Shown: positions 41,207 through 51,587, counted from the first letter of the stretch. The stretch is 64,000 nt of DNA from Deltaproteobacteria bacterium (GCA_031276865.1 JAISMF010000020.1:1-64000), one strand, 5' to 3'. Made by a program: numbers and translations. The notes: a model not told the origin generated them from the sequence alone.

Positions 41207-44200
41207 ATGACGCGTTTAACCCGACCCTATAAGGTAATAGTCAAGGGCGGCGGATTTTTGCCCGTGCTTCTTGCTGTCCTGGCGTTGCTAAACGCTCTCG
41301 GGCTTTTGAGTCCGACGGAGGCGGAGGCGCAATGCGCCCAGCCCGCTAATTCGACTTACTGCCTGGGCTACCCGTCTACAGGAACTATTACTTTTGATCC
41401 TTCGACTGGAGCTGCCAATTATCTTCCAGGTAATGTCACGCAGGATGGAGCCACCGGCGTTGTCATCACGAACGTTGGCTCTTTCTCCAATCGTGACGTG
41501 ACAATTATAGTAAACAGCAAGCTCGTAAACGGCACTGAGAACTACTCGGTCGTCGGCGGAGCCGTTAACATCAGCGGCGCCTCGCCCGGGTTATCCGAAG
41601 TATTCAACAACACGATTCATATCACCCAGACCATAAGCGGAGCGGGTAATGCAGTCGTAGTCGGAAGAACGGCTATCGCTGGTCTCGCCGGTTCGTTTCC
41701 CGCCGCTGCTGTGAACGGCAAAAGTGTAAATGTTTGGGGGAATACTATTTTAGTTGACGATGTGCAGGTAACCGGAGGAGCTGATACAGTCGGAGATGTG
41801 ACGGTTAACGACAGGTTAATAGGCGGCTCTTCAAACGTGAATCACACCGGGGCGGGCATGAGCGAGGTTACCGCAAACACGGTTGAACTCCATGTAACAA
41901 AAGCCGGAAGCGTCTTCCGTGTGGCCGGAACAATCTATGGCGGTGTTTACAACCCCGGCGTAGCCGCGGATTACTATATTAAACGAAGTGCGGTGACAGA
42001 TAACATCGTGAGGATAATCGATGAAGATACCGCGGATGGCACGTCTAGTATCGTTCTTGGTTCCAATGTTATTGGAGGCAGCAGCGCCGGCGGATTAAGG
42101 ACGGATGTTTCCTTTAACATGGTGGAAATAGATCTGAAAGAGACATCCATCTCCATAGGCGAAAACATTTTTGGCGGCTATTTAGACGAAGGCGACAACG
42201 CTACGATTCAAAACAACACCGTTGTGATAAATTTTGGAGGGACCGCCACGTTCACGGGTACAGATCAGAAAATAGCGGGCGCCTTAGGAACCCACTCCGG
42301 CGGCGGCGTGAGAAACAGCACCTATGAAGGAAACTCCGCCACTATCAACGGCGGGACGGTTAATGCTTCCGTCTACGGAGCGATCAACTCGTTCGCTAAT
42401 GCCGAGGCTGAAGCCAATACCTATAAAGGCAACCAGGCGGTGATCACCGGCGGCACGGTTAGGGGCGATGTGGTCGGCGCCAGTATGGCATATTATGGAA
42501 GATTTGAAAAAGGCTCTCCCAACAAAGCGGAAATTAACGCGGCCGAAAACGTTTCTGTAGATGGTAATGTTTACGGCGTGCAGATTGAGTATATAGGCGA
42601 GGCCAAATTCGGCTTGGTGAATATAACGGGCGCCGCTGGTAAATCAGTCTCCATCACTGGCGATGTGGCGGGCGCCTTCGTGGGCTCCACTACGCCCACA
42701 AACATAGCGCGGGCCAGCGAGAACACGGTTAATATCGATGGAAGCGCCGCGGAGATCGACATCACCGGATCTGTTTTAGGTGGTAAAGTCATGGCCTCAT
42801 CCGGAGGCGGCGACACAAACGCGGCGGCCGTGAACAACGTCGTCAATATCACCGGAATCAAAACCGCCGATGGTGACAGCTTGGGTGATATCAGCGGTGG
42901 TTATGTCGGGCAGACGGGGACTTCGGTAGCCGGCGACACGTTTTTCGCCACGGGCAATCGGGTTAACATCACCGACAGCGACATTTCTTCAAACGTGACC
43001 GGAGGTTATATTTACGCGATTGGCGCCGGCGGCGCCGGTGCTTATTCAGCGACCGGCAACACGGTCACCCTGGCTGGAACCGTAAATGTTTCCGGCGCCC
43101 CGGTTTTGTCGGGCGGATTGATCGATGATGCGGGTTCCATCACGGGACCGGAAGACGCGTTCACCGGAAACGAGCTCGTTTTAAATATGGCGAAAGTTTC
43201 GGGAAAATTCGGAACGATTCAAAATTTCGCGAGTTACAGGTTCATGGTGAACACTGACGACGCCGCCGCCCCGCTGCTTCAGACGGCAAATTTGAACTTG
43301 ACGGACGGTACGAATAACGCCACGATGAACATAAGCTCCGTTTACGGCGAGACGGTCGCGATCCCGGGCGCCAGTGTCACCTTGATTCAATCGGACGCGG
43401 CACCAACGACAACCGGAACTTTCAGCGGCACCGGCACCGCCAACCACGGCACCCTCTTCGTCTACACGTATGACCTCGCTCTTGACGGAAACAACGTGGT
43501 CGCCACGGTCGCGTCGATCGGAATCAACGCCAAAAGCGAGGGCATTGTGAAGACCCCCTTGGCGGACGTCAGCTTCCTCAACCAGGGAGCCGATCAGTTG
43601 GCCGACTCCGCCATTTCCGCGGCCAGGACGAGCCTCATCGGGAGCCAGGGCTACGCGGTCTACGGCGTCCTGGGCTACAGCAAATACCGCTACGAGACCG
43701 GCTCGCACGTGGACGTTAAAGGCCTCACCGGCCAGTTAGGCGTGAGCGTCGGAACCGACACCGGCACCACCAGCGGCCTCGGGGCCGTCTTCTTCGAGTT
43801 CGGAAGAGGCACCTACGACACCTACGACGAATTCCCCATCGTGGGCGAGTACCACGCCTACGGCGATCTCACCTACGTGGGCGGCGGAGTATTCGGGCGT
43901 CTTGATCTGGGAAGCGAGTTCCAGAGCCGGCCCTACTTCGAGGCCTCGGCCCGTTTGGGCAAATCCTGGTTCAACTACCAAACCGACGAGTTCGGGGATA
44001 TCCTCGTGGACAACCACGAGTTCAACTTCGACGGGAAATATTACGGCTTCCACGCCGGCGCCGGCTACATCTTGAACGTGGATCAGCTGGGCACCACCTT
44101 CGATCTCTCCTCCAAGTTCTTCTACCTGGAGAGGGAGGCCGCGGACCACGACTTCTTGGGCGAGCACATCCACTTCGATAAAACCGAGTCCTCCAGGCTG

Positions 44201-44473
44201 CGCACCGGCGGCCGGGTGAGCATCGCCGTGAACGACCGGATCAAGCCTTTCGTGGGCGGCTACTACGAATACGAGTTCAAAGGCGATGCCGGAGTCACCA
44301 TAAGGAACGTCCAACTCGCCGGCGACAAGCTCAAGGGCGGATCGGGCATCGGCGAACTGGGCGTGTCCTTGGAAAGCCTGAGCACCCCCATCAAGTTCGA
44401 GCTGGGCCTGCAGGGATCGGGCGGAAAACGCACCGGTCTGGGAGGCACCATGTCCCTGAGCTACGCCTTCTAA
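41207..44473 (+). CDS. autotransporter (type Va) with extended signal, beta-helix-like passenger and C-terminal beta-barrel
   Basis: Met at 41207 with AAGGAGG; TEAEAQ cleavage region; repeated NTV-x-I-GGTV-like passenger; C-terminal barrel ending LSYAF. Confidence 0.85.
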   Translation: MTRLTRPYKVIVKGGGFLPVLLAVLALLNALGLLSPTEAEAQCAQPANSTYCLGYPSTGTITFDPSTGAANYLPGNVTQDGATGVVITNVGSFSNRDVTIIVNSKLVNGTENYSVVGGAVNISGASPGLSEVFNNTIHITQTISGAGNAVVVGRTAIAGLAGSFPAAAVNGKSVNVWGNTILVDDVQVTGGADTVGDVTVNDRLIGGSSNVNHTGAGMSEVTANTVELHVTKAGSVFRVAGTIYGGVYNPGVAADYYIKRSAVTDNIVRIIDEDTADGTSSIVLGSNVIGGSSAGGLRTDVSFNMVEIDLKETSISIGENIFGGYLDEGDNATIQNNTVVINFGGTATFTGTDQKIAGALGTHSGGGVRNSTYEGNSATINGGTVNASVYGAINSFANAEAEANTYKGNQAVITGGTVRGDVVGASMAYYGRFEKGSPNKAEINAAENVSVDGNVYGVQIEYIGEAKFGLVNITGAAGKSVSITGDVAGAFVGSTTPTNIARASENTVNIDGSAAEIDITGSVLGGKVMASSGGGDTNAAAVNNVVNITGIKTADGDSLGDISGGYVGQTGTSVAGDTFFATGNRVNITDSDISSNVTGGYIYAIGAGGAGAYSATGNTVTLAGTVNVSGAPVLSGGLIDDAGSITGPEDAFTGNELVLNMAKVSGKFGTIQNFASYRFMVNTDDAAAPLLQTANLNLTDGTNNATMNISSVYGETVAIPGASVTLIQSDAAPTTTGTFSGTGTANHGTLFVYTYDLALDGNNVVATVASIGINAKSEGIVKTPLADVSFLNQGADQLADSAISAARTSLIGSQGYAVYGVLGYSKYRYETGSHVDVKGLTGQLGVSVGTDTGTTSGLGAVFFEFGRGTYDTYDEFPIVGEYHAYGDLTYVGGGVFGRLDLGSEFQSRPYFEASARLGKSWFNYQTDEFGDILVDNHEFNFDGKYYGFHAGAGYILNVDQLGTTFDLSSKFFYLEREAADHDFLGEHIHFDKTESSRLRTGGRVSIAVNDRIKPFVGGYYEYEFKGDAGVTIRNVQLAGDKLKGGSGIGELGVSLESLSTPIKFELGLQGSGGKRTGLGGTMSLSYAF

Positions 44474-44502
44474 AAGCCCCTTTCCGCCGCTTTTAAAGCG
44501 AT

Positions 44503-44549
44503 AAGGCCCCTTGAGAGTCCCTCCGGACGTCTCGAGGGGCCTTTTTTTT
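44503..44549 (+). terminator. Rho-independent terminator after autotransporter
   Basis: aaggccccttgaga...tcgaggggccttttttttt. Confidence 0.8.
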
Positions 44550-45032
44550 ACCGAAAGCCTGTTTTTCCGACGGTCAAATTCAATTCGCGCGCCGAGGCCC
44601 CGGCGAGCCTTGGCGGGGGAGGGGATTTGTAAGATTGGGGGATTCGAGGGATTGATTGAGGGAGGGAGTTTTCGGTTTTTATGGTATACTTAAGGACGAT
44701 GAAGTTTTTTCCTCTCCCGGCCGCTTTCAAAGCCCGCCGGGCGCCGGCTTTTTCCGGCCTGTTTTTTTTCAAAGGCCGGAACCGTCGAGTGTTATTTCTC
44801 AAAAGAAACTTGTCCCGGCTAAAGAGATCCCTAGGGCGTTTTTTTCGGGGAGATTTTACCTTTGGACGGGGCGGCCTCGCCTTTGGGGCTTGAGATGTTT
44901 TTTAGTTGTTTTAAAATTTCCCTCAAGTTTCTCTCGAAATAAGGCACGCTTTTTGCTTCTAAAAACCGCGGGTAATTTCAAGGCTCCCGGCCGGATTTCC
45001 GGACGGATCTGTTTCTCTCAGGGTGGATCCAC

Positions 45033-45797
45033 GTGGATATCGCGACAGTAATCGGCATATTCTCCTCGGTGAGCCTTTTAATCATCTCCATCAACATGGG
45101 GGTGGGTCTGGGCGCCTTTCTGGATCTTCCCTCCCTTTTAATCGTGGTGGGGGGGACGGCCTGCGCCACCATGATCAACTACCCCCTAAGGGACTGCCTC
45201 AACACCTTCTCCATACTTAAAAACGCCTTCGTGACCCAGACCACCTCCATGGGGGACATAATCACGGGTTTCATCACCTTCTCCGCCAAGGCCCGAAAGG
45301 AGGGGCTGCTCTCTTTGGAGACCGACATCGACTCCGTGGGCGACGATTTCCTCCAAAAGGGCCTCCAGCTCACGGTGGACGGCCTGGAGCCCCAGGCCAT
45401 CGTGGACATTTTGGAAACCGAGATATCCTTCCAGGAGTCCAGGCACCGCTTGGGGGCGGACATTTTCCAGGCCATGGGCACCTTCGCTCCGGCCTTCGGC
45501 ATGCTGGGAACCTTGATCGGCTTAATCTCCATGCTCCAGCAGATGGACGACCCCTCCTCCATCGGCCCGGCCATGAGCGTGGCCCTGGTCACGACCTTCT
45601 ACGGGGCCATTCTGGCGAACGTCGTCTTCGTCCCCATCTCCGGTAAATTACGGGCCCGCTCCAAGGCGGAGACTTTGGTAAAGGAGCTCATCGTGCAGGG
45701 CATCCTGGCCCTCTGCCGCGGCGACAACCCAAGGATCATCGAGCAGAAGCTCCACGCCTTCATCCCCCCCTCGGCCCGGATCTCGGCCTTTAGGTGA
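45033..45797 (+). CDS. motA: flagellar motor stator protein MotA
   Basis: MDIATVIGIFSS...LIVVGGTACATMINYP, FAPAFGMLGTLIGLISML; GTG start. Confidence 0.92.
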   Translation: MDIATVIGIFSSVSLLIISINMGVGLGAFLDLPSLLIVVGGTACATMINYPLRDCLNTFSILKNAFVTQTTSMGDIITGFITFSAKARKEGLLSLETDIDSVGDDFLQKGLQLTVDGLEPQAIVDILETEISFQESRHRLGADIFQAMGTFAPAFGMLGTLIGLISMLQQMDDPSSIGPAMSVALVTTFYGAILANVVFVPISGKLRARSKAETLVKELIVQGILALCRGDNPRIIEQKLHAFIPPSARISAFR

Positions 45798-46624
45798 CGA
45801 AACAGGTGTCCGAACGACGGAAAACCGAACCCGAGGAGCCCAAACCCGACAGCACCATGGTGCTCTACACCTCGCTTGTCTTGATTCTCCTCACCTTTTT
45901 CATCATGATCAGCGCCAAGGCCAACTTCGACGAGACCAAGTACGGCAAGGTGGTGGAGTCGGTGACCCAGACCTTCGGACCCTTCAGGGGGGGTAGAACC
46001 GCCATCGGAGAGGACGCCGGCCTCGACCTCGAATCCCCCTCCCTGGGGGAGAGGGCCGGCTCCCGGGTGGCGGATCCGCAGATGGCGGGGATCCGGAGCC
46101 TTTTGGCCCCCGGCATCCTGGACGGACGGGCGAGGATAGTACACAATAAGGGGCAGAGGATCATCAGCCTCTCCTCCGAGATACTCTTCCTCCCCGACTC
46201 GGCGGAACTCACCCCGGAGGCCGCCGAGCTCCTTTTAGCCTTCGCCCGGATCATGCGCGATTCGGACATCGAAATCGCGGTGGAGGGCCACACCGACAAC
46301 CTTCCGCCCCAAACCGAGGGGGTGGAGGACAACTGGGATCTCTCCGTGGACCGCGCCCTTTCCGTCCTCTTCCTTCTGCAAGGCGAGGGGGGGGTGGCGG
46401 CGGAGCGGCTTTCGGCCTACGGCTACGGGGGCGAGAAGCCGGCCGTTTCCAACAACAGCCCGGCCAACCGGGCGAAAAACAACCGGGTGGATCTGGTTTT
46501 GGATTTCGACTCCACCCGGGCCGGGGCCCTTAAAGGCCTGACCGAGGAGGATCGCAGCTTCGATTTCCAGGGCTTCGAGTTTTCGCTGCCGGAAAAACCC
46601 GGAGAGGAAAGCGAGGTCTATTAA
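45794..46624 (+). CDS. MotB-like / OmpA-domain protein, paralogue 1 (Ser in place of the plug Asp)
   Basis: TM LYTSLVLILLTFFIMISAKANFDE; C-terminal OmpA-like VEGHTDNLPP...RLSAYGYGGEKP..NNSPANRAKNNRVDLVL. Confidence 0.88.
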   Translation: MTKQVSERRKTEPEEPKPDSTMVLYTSLVLILLTFFIMISAKANFDETKYGKVVESVTQTFGPFRGGRTAIGEDAGLDLESPSLGERAGSRVADPQMAGIRSLLAPGILDGRARIVHNKGQRIISLSSEILFLPDSAELTPEAAELLLAFARIMRDSDIEIAVEGHTDNLPPQTEGVEDNWDLSVDRALSVLFLLQGEGGVAAERLSAYGYGGEKPAVSNNSPANRAKNNRVDLVLDFDSTRAGALKGLTEEDRSFDFQGFEFSLPEKPGEESEVY

Positions 46625-46720
46625 AGGGGGCGCCTTGGGGGCGGAAAGCCCCGGGGGCGCCGCCCGGGGTCCCCCGGCGCTCGGCGGCGCCCGCGGATTT
46701 AGAGCGAAGGGAGATGGGCC

Positions 46721-47500
46721 ATGCCCAGAAAAACGGCGGAAGGATACGACGGACCCCCCTCCGGGGCTTGGCTTTTGACCTTTTCCGACATGGTGACCCT
46801 CCTTTTAACCTTCTTCGTCCTGATTATCGCCATCACCACCGTGGATCCCAAGAGCCTCGCGGACGAGGGGGACGAGGCCATTGACGAGCGGGTTTTAATC
46901 GAGATCTACGGCAACGGGCTTTTGAGCTTCTCCAACCCCAACCTCATGAAACCCGTGACGGAGCTCTTCGAGCACATGGAGGAGCTGCCCCCCGGGGCGG
47001 TTCTAAACCAAGAGGAGATAAAAAACGCGATCTTCCAGCTGTCTCCGGACCCTTCGGTTCCGGGCTCCTTTCAGGAGCAGGAGCGGGAGGTGAGGGACTC
47101 GGTGTCCGTCTTCAAAGACGAGCGGGGCATGGTGCTTCGCTGGGACGAGGCGTTGCTCTTTCCCGAGGGCTCGGCCCTCCTAAGGGAGGACAACCTGGTC
47201 CTTTTGGGGAGGCTCGCGGAGTTTTTAAGCCGCCTGTCCCTTCCTGTGAGCGTGGAGAGCCACACGAATCCGCTCTCCGAACTCGAGGGGGGGATCGGAC
47301 CCTACTCCTACGAGCTCTCCAAGGAGCGCTCCCGGGTGGTGATGGATTATTTAACGGGGCTGGGTTTGAAGCAGTCCCGCTTCAGGCTGGGGGCCTTCGG
47401 CGGCTCCAGGCCGCTTTCCCTGGATCCCTCCGGCTCCAGGGTCAACAGCCGCCTGGAGATAGTGCTCTACAAGGCTCACCAGAGCTCCTGGAAAGGATGA
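46721..47500 (+). CDS. motB: flagellar motor stator protein MotB, paralogue 2
   Basis: AWLLTFSDMVTLLLTFFVLI plug with Asp; OmpA-like C-terminus VESHTNPL...RFRLGAFGGSRPL. Confidence 0.85.
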   Translation: MPRKTAEGYDGPPSGAWLLTFSDMVTLLLTFFVLIIAITTVDPKSLADEGDEAIDERVLIEIYGNGLLSFSNPNLMKPVTELFEHMEELPPGAVLNQEEIKNAIFQLSPDPSVPGSFQEQEREVRDSVSVFKDERGMVLRWDEALLFPEGSALLREDNLVLLGRLAEFLSRLSLPVSVESHTNPLSELEGGIGPYSYELSKERSRVVMDYLTGLGLKQSRFRLGAFGGSRPLSLDPSGSRVNSRLEIVLYKAHQSSWKG

Positions 47501-47507
47501 CAAGACT

Positions 47508-48209
47508 ATGGCCAACGCCGACAAGACGCCAAAAAAACAGGCTCAGCAGCCGCAGGAGGATCCCCGGGCCCAAGCGCCTCCTTCCGGAGCCCAGGCCCCT
47601 CCTCCCGGTAAAAGCGGAAAACTCGTCCTCATCGTCCTGGTCCTGGGGGCCATGGTGGTGGGAGGGGCCGGGGCCTTCATGGTCCTGAAGTTCATGGGAG
47701 GCGGCGGAGACAAGACCCAGAGCGCGGAAGAGGCGCCGCCTCCGGAAACGGACGCGGCGGCGCACTCCGCCGCCCCGCCGGCGCCTACGGAGGATGAGGA
47801 GCCCATCACGGCCCCCTCCAAGAGCGGACGCTCGGGCGGTGGCGCCGCGGCCGAGTCCGGACACGGCGCCGGAGGCGCCGGAGAAGGCCAGGGGGCGGAG
47901 GTGACGGGTCCGGTGACCGTCAAACTCGACCCCTTCACCACCAACTTGAACTCGTCGGGCGGCCGGGCCTTCATCAAGCTCACCATGAGTTTCGAGGTGG
48001 ACGGAAGCGCCGGGGCGGATCAATTGACGGCCAAGATGGACGACGTCCGGGACGCCATCATCACCCTTTTAATGAGCGTCTCGGCGGACGACATCTCCAC
48101 GCCGGACGGGATTTTGCGCCTTAAGACCCAGATCCAGTCCCGGGTGAACAACCTGCTTCCCGACTACAAGGTCAGGAAGGTGAACATCACGGACATCGCC
48201 ATCCAGTAG
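47508..48209 (+). CDS. fliL: flagellar basal-body-associated protein FliL
   Basis: Single TM LVLIVLVLGAMVVGGAGAFMVLKFM; VTVKLDPFTTNL...FIKLTMSFEVD...DAIITLLMS...YKVRKVNITDIAIQ. Confidence 0.85.
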   Translation: MANADKTPKKQAQQPQEDPRAQAPPSGAQAPPPGKSGKLVLIVLVLGAMVVGGAGAFMVLKFMGGGGDKTQSAEEAPPPETDAAAHSAAPPAPTEDEEPITAPSKSGRSGGGAAAESGHGAGGAGEGQGAEVTGPVTVKLDPFTTNLNSSGGRAFIKLTMSFEVDGSAGADQLTAKMDDVRDAIITLLMSVSADDISTPDGILRLKTQIQSRVNNLLPDYKVRKVNITDIAIQ

Positions 48210-48216
48210 CCCAAAA

Positions 48217-48260
48217 AAGCCCCTCCGGCCGGAGGCCGGAGGGGCTTCGATCTTTTTCAG
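48217..48260 (+). terminator. Terminator-like hairpin after fliL
   Basis: aagcccctccggcc-gga-ggccggaggggctt then tcgatcttttt. Confidence 0.55.
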
Positions 48261-48289
48261 GAGGGCTTGACGGGCCGGCGGGGGCCTGA

Positions 48290-48354
48290 CAAGGCCTAGA
48301 CGAGTCCAAACAAGTCCCAAACGAGTCTCGAGCAAGGCCCAAACAAGTCCCGAT
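48290..48354 (+). repeat. Degenerate 11-nt tandem repeat (about six units) in fliL-fliM spacer
   Basis: caaggcctaga / cgagtccaaa / caagtcccaaa / cgagtctcgag / caaggcccaaa / caagtcccgat. Confidence 0.75.
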
Positions 48355-48412
48355 CGGGCGCGGAAATCTTAAACGGCCAAAAAACAGGCCGAAAGAGAGA
48401 GAAGGCTCATAA

Positions 48413-49402
48413 ATGGCCAAGATACTCACCCAAGACGAGGTGGACGCCCTCCTCAAGGGCATGGGCGGCGGCGAGGTGGAGACCGAGACCAACGAGCCAG
48501 GAGACGAGACCGGGATAACCCGCTACGACCTCACCAACCAGGATAGGATAATCCGCGGGCGCATGCCCACCTTGGAGATCATAAACGACCGCTTCGCGAG
48601 GTTTTTTCGGCAGACCATGTCCACCTCGCTTAGGAAGGTCATCGACATTTCCGCCTTCTCCATCGACATGATAAAGTTCGGGGAGTTCATGCGGGCCCTT
48701 CCGGTTCCCACCAGCCTCCACATCTTCAAGCTGGAGCCCTTGAGGGGCCACGCCATCATGGTCATCGAGACCAAGCTGGTCTTCAACCTCATCGACAGCT
48801 TCTTCGGCGGATCGGGGCGGGGCTACATCAAGGTGGAGGGCCGGGACTTCACGCCCATCGAGTCCAGGCGCATAACCAACGTCATCAAGCTCGCCTTGTC
48901 CGATCTGGAGCGGGCCTGGAATCCGGTGCACCCTTTAAGTTTCAGCTACGTGCGGGGGGAGACCAACCCCCAGTTCGCCTCCGTCGTGGCCCCCACCGAG
49001 GTGGTTTTGGTGGTGAAGTTCGAGGTCGAATTGGAGCAGACGGTGGGGACGCTCATCATCTGCCTGCCCTACTCCACCATCGAGCCCATCCGCTCCAAAC
49101 TCTACGCCGGCTTTCAAAGCGATCAGCTGGAGGTGGACACCGCCTGGATCAACCGCTTCATCGAAAGGGTGAGGGAGGCGGAGGTGAATCTGGTGGTGGA
49201 GCTGGGGCGCTCCCAGATAACCACGGAGGAGCTCATGAACCTCTCGCCCGGGGACACGATAAAGCTCAACCACGACGTGCGGGAGCCTTTGGAGGTCAAA
49301 GTGGAGGGTGTGCCCAAGTTCAAGGTCTTCATCGGAAGCTCCAGAGGCCAAAAGGCGGTTAAGATCCACTCCGACATCACGCCCAAGCTCTGGGAGGACT
49401 AG
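48413..49402 (+). CDS. fliM: flagellar motor switch protein FliM
   Basis: MAKILTQDEVDALLKGM; YDLTNQDRIIRGRMPTLEIINDRFARFFR; C-terminal SPOA domain. Confidence 0.95.
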   Translation: MAKILTQDEVDALLKGMGGGEVETETNEPGDETGITRYDLTNQDRIIRGRMPTLEIINDRFARFFRQTMSTSLRKVIDISAFSIDMIKFGEFMRALPVPTSLHIFKLEPLRGHAIMVIETKLVFNLIDSFFGGSGRGYIKVEGRDFTPIESRRITNVIKLALSDLERAWNPVHPLSFSYVRGETNPQFASVVAPTEVVLVVKFEVELEQTVGTLIICLPYSTIEPIRSKLYAGFQSDQLEVDTAWINRFIERVREAEVNLVVELGRSQITTEELMNLSPGDTIKLNHDVREPLEVKVEGVPKFKVFIGSSRGQKAVKIHSDITPKLWED

Positions 49403-49501
49403 CTCCCCCTTTTCCGGAACCTTTCCGGAGGAGCGCCTTTTTTTGTTTTTCCGCCCGCGAACCCCATTTCCGGAACCTCTTAGAAGCCGAGGAGCCAGAG
49501 T

Positions 49502-49942
49502 ATGTCAGAAGAAAAACCCAACCTCACCCAGCACGATTTGGACAGGCTCATGAGCGACGATCCGGGCCTCGAGCAGGATTGGGGGGATCCGGGTCCCGCG
49601 GCCCTTCCGGCCGCGGGAGACGGCGCCTCCCGGGATCAGGCCTCGGCCTTCGGACCGCCGCCGCCGTCTCTGGAGGGCTCCTCCAAGCCGCTGGACTTCA
49701 TTTTGGACATCCCCCTCGAGGTCTCGGTGGAACTGGGCCGGGCGAAGATGATCATAAACGATCTTTTGCAGCTGGGACAGGGATCGGTTATCGAGCTCTC
49801 CAAACTGGCGGGCGAGCCTCTGGAGATCTTCGTGAACGGAAAGCTCGTGGCTAGGGGCGAGGTGGTGGTGGTAAACGAGAAGTTCGGCGTGAGGGTGACC
49901 GACATCGTCTCTCCTATGGAGAGGGTGAAGAGCCTGGCCTGA
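49502..49942 (+). CDS. fliN: flagellar motor switch protein FliN
   Basis: [69 protein letters not shown]. Confidence 0.95.
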   Translation: MSEEKPNLTQHDLDRLMSDDPGLEQDWGDPGPAALPAAGDGASRDQASAFGPPPPSLEGSSKPLDFILDIPLEVSVELGRAKMIINDLLQLGQGSVIELSKLAGEPLEIFVNGKLVARGEVVVVNEKFGVRVTDIVSPMERVKSLA

Positions 49943-50333
49943 GTTTTCGCCGCGCGTTTCACGCTCGGCCGGGGCCATCTTTTTAAGCGCCGCCCGGATC
50001 GCTTCCCGTTTTCCTCTTCCGAAAGTCGCCTCGCCCGGGATTTCCCGCCCTTCCGGATTCGCCGTGAAAGTTTTTTTCGCCGTTTCCGCGCGCGTTTCGC
50101 GTGAGGTTTTTCCGGAATTATAATTTTAATTTTTTTCCCCCCCCCCCTCGAATTTACGCGCCTTAGCCTTTTTGAATCCCCCCCAAGGCGACGCGGGTTG
50201 AAGCTTAAAAAGCGCCCGAGGAGGGAGCGTCCCCCCTTTTCACGTTCGCCCGCGCCGGCGGCGCTTGACGGTTCTTGAGGGCGAAAAAAGCCTTTCCGGC
50301 AGCGCGCGGGGCTTTAAAGGCTTCGAGGGGCCG

Positions 50334-50381
50334 AAGGTTTGAAAGGCTCAAGGTTTGAAAGGCTCAAGGCTTGAAAGGCTC
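50334..50381 (+). repeat. 16-nt tandem repeat, three units, in fliN-fliO spacer
   Basis: aaggtttgaaaggctc x2 then aaggcttgaaaggctc. Confidence 0.85.
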
Positions 50382-50594
50382 AAGGCGGTGAAGGCTTTCA
50401 CGGCTTCGTCTTTCCGGACTAAGCGCGCGGATTCCGTATTTTCGGGAAGAAAACCTTTTTCGTTTCTCCCTGTCGTTTTCCAAGAGACGGGTGGCTTTTA
50501 TATTTTTTCCCAGCTTTAAAAGAGATTCCGGATCTGTTAAAAGAAGACGTTTCATCTTTTCGGAAACATTCCATTTTTATTTTTCAAAGGAGGC

Positions 50595-51587
50595 TTGAAA
50601 GTCATGGGGGATGCCCGCGGAAGAGACGAAGGCGGAGCCGTCGTGGTTAAGGGAATGAAGTTTCTCCTCGTTTTTTCGGGCCTTCTTTTTCTTTTAAGCG
50701 CCCCCTTGGCCGCCGGCGGGGCCGGTTTTTTGGTCCTCACGGCGCAGGAGTCCCTCGCTCAAAGCGAGGGCGGCACTCTAAGCTCGGAGGATCTGGGATC
50801 GGACGCGTCTTCCGGCTTCACGCCGTCCGGAGCCCCCGGCGCCGAAAACGCCGACCGGGGCGCCGCCCTCGCCCGGCCGGGGGTGTCGGGAACGCCCGGC
50901 GCCGGAGTTTCGGCGCCTTCCGACTCCGTCCAGGCTCCCTTGGCTCCGGGTAGCGCCTCGCCGACGGTCAGCGCCTCCCCCTCGGCCGCCGCCGGTGGAG
51001 GCGGGGGCGCGTCTTCCGGGCGCTCCCTCATTCCGGGGGAGGGGGATTTCGGAACCTTCTCCTTTTACGTCAAGGCCTTAGGGGCCTTCATTCTGGTCAT
51101 AGCCTGTCTTTTAATCTTCCTCAAACTCTTAGGGAGGATGAACCGCGGACGCGTGGCGCGGGGCGGAATGGAGTTCACCCTCAAAGGCACCCTGAGCCTT
51201 GACTCCCGGCGCTACCTGGCGGCGGTGGAGGTGGACGGAAGGCTTTTAATTTTGGGAGTGGCGCCGGAGAGGATAAGCTCCCTCGCCCACTGGAATTTGG
51301 ATCCCCCCTCCGACGACGAGGGGGCCTTCGGCTCTTTGGGCCTGGAGGATACGAAGACGGATTTCAGCTTCGACGCCTCCCTTGGTAAAAGCCCCGCGAG
51401 CGACGTCCCCGCCAAATCGAGGGACGGCTTGAAGGAGCCGGCCTTCTACCGGGGAAAGACGGAGGAGGAGGAGAAGGCGGAGGAGGGCGTGATTTTGGAC
51501 CTGGACGAGCCCGATTACGGACGGGACGCCGATCTGCCGGAATTTTCCCCGGAGAAACCGGGAAAAAGCGGAAAAGGGCCTGAATGA
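50595..51587 (+). CDS. fliO: flagellar biosynthesis protein FliO
   Basis: Position before fliP; TM then FTLKGTLSLDSRRYLAAVEVDGRLLILGVAPERISSL; ATGA overlap with fliP. Confidence 0.8.
   Translation: MKVMGDARGRDEGGAVVVKGMKFLLVFSGLLFLLSAPLAAGGAGFLVLTAQESLAQSEGGTLSSEDLGSDASSGFTPSGAPGAENADRGAALARPGVSGTPGAGVSAPSDSVQAPLAPGSASPTVSASPSAAAGGGGGASSGRSLIPGEGDFGTFSFYVKALGAFILVIACLLIFLKLLGRMNRGRVARGGMEFTLKGTLSLDSRRYLAAVEVDGRLLILGVAPERISSLAHWNLDPPSDDEGAFGSLGLEDTKTDFSFDASLGKSPASDVPAKSRDGLKEPAFYRGKTEEEEKAEEGVILDLDEPDYGRDADLPEFSPEKPGKSGKGPE

Noticed and set aside
46622-46720. Strong GC hairpins in the motB-like/motB gap
   Set aside because: Stem-forming GC-rich sequence without a T-run; similar structures are expected by composition
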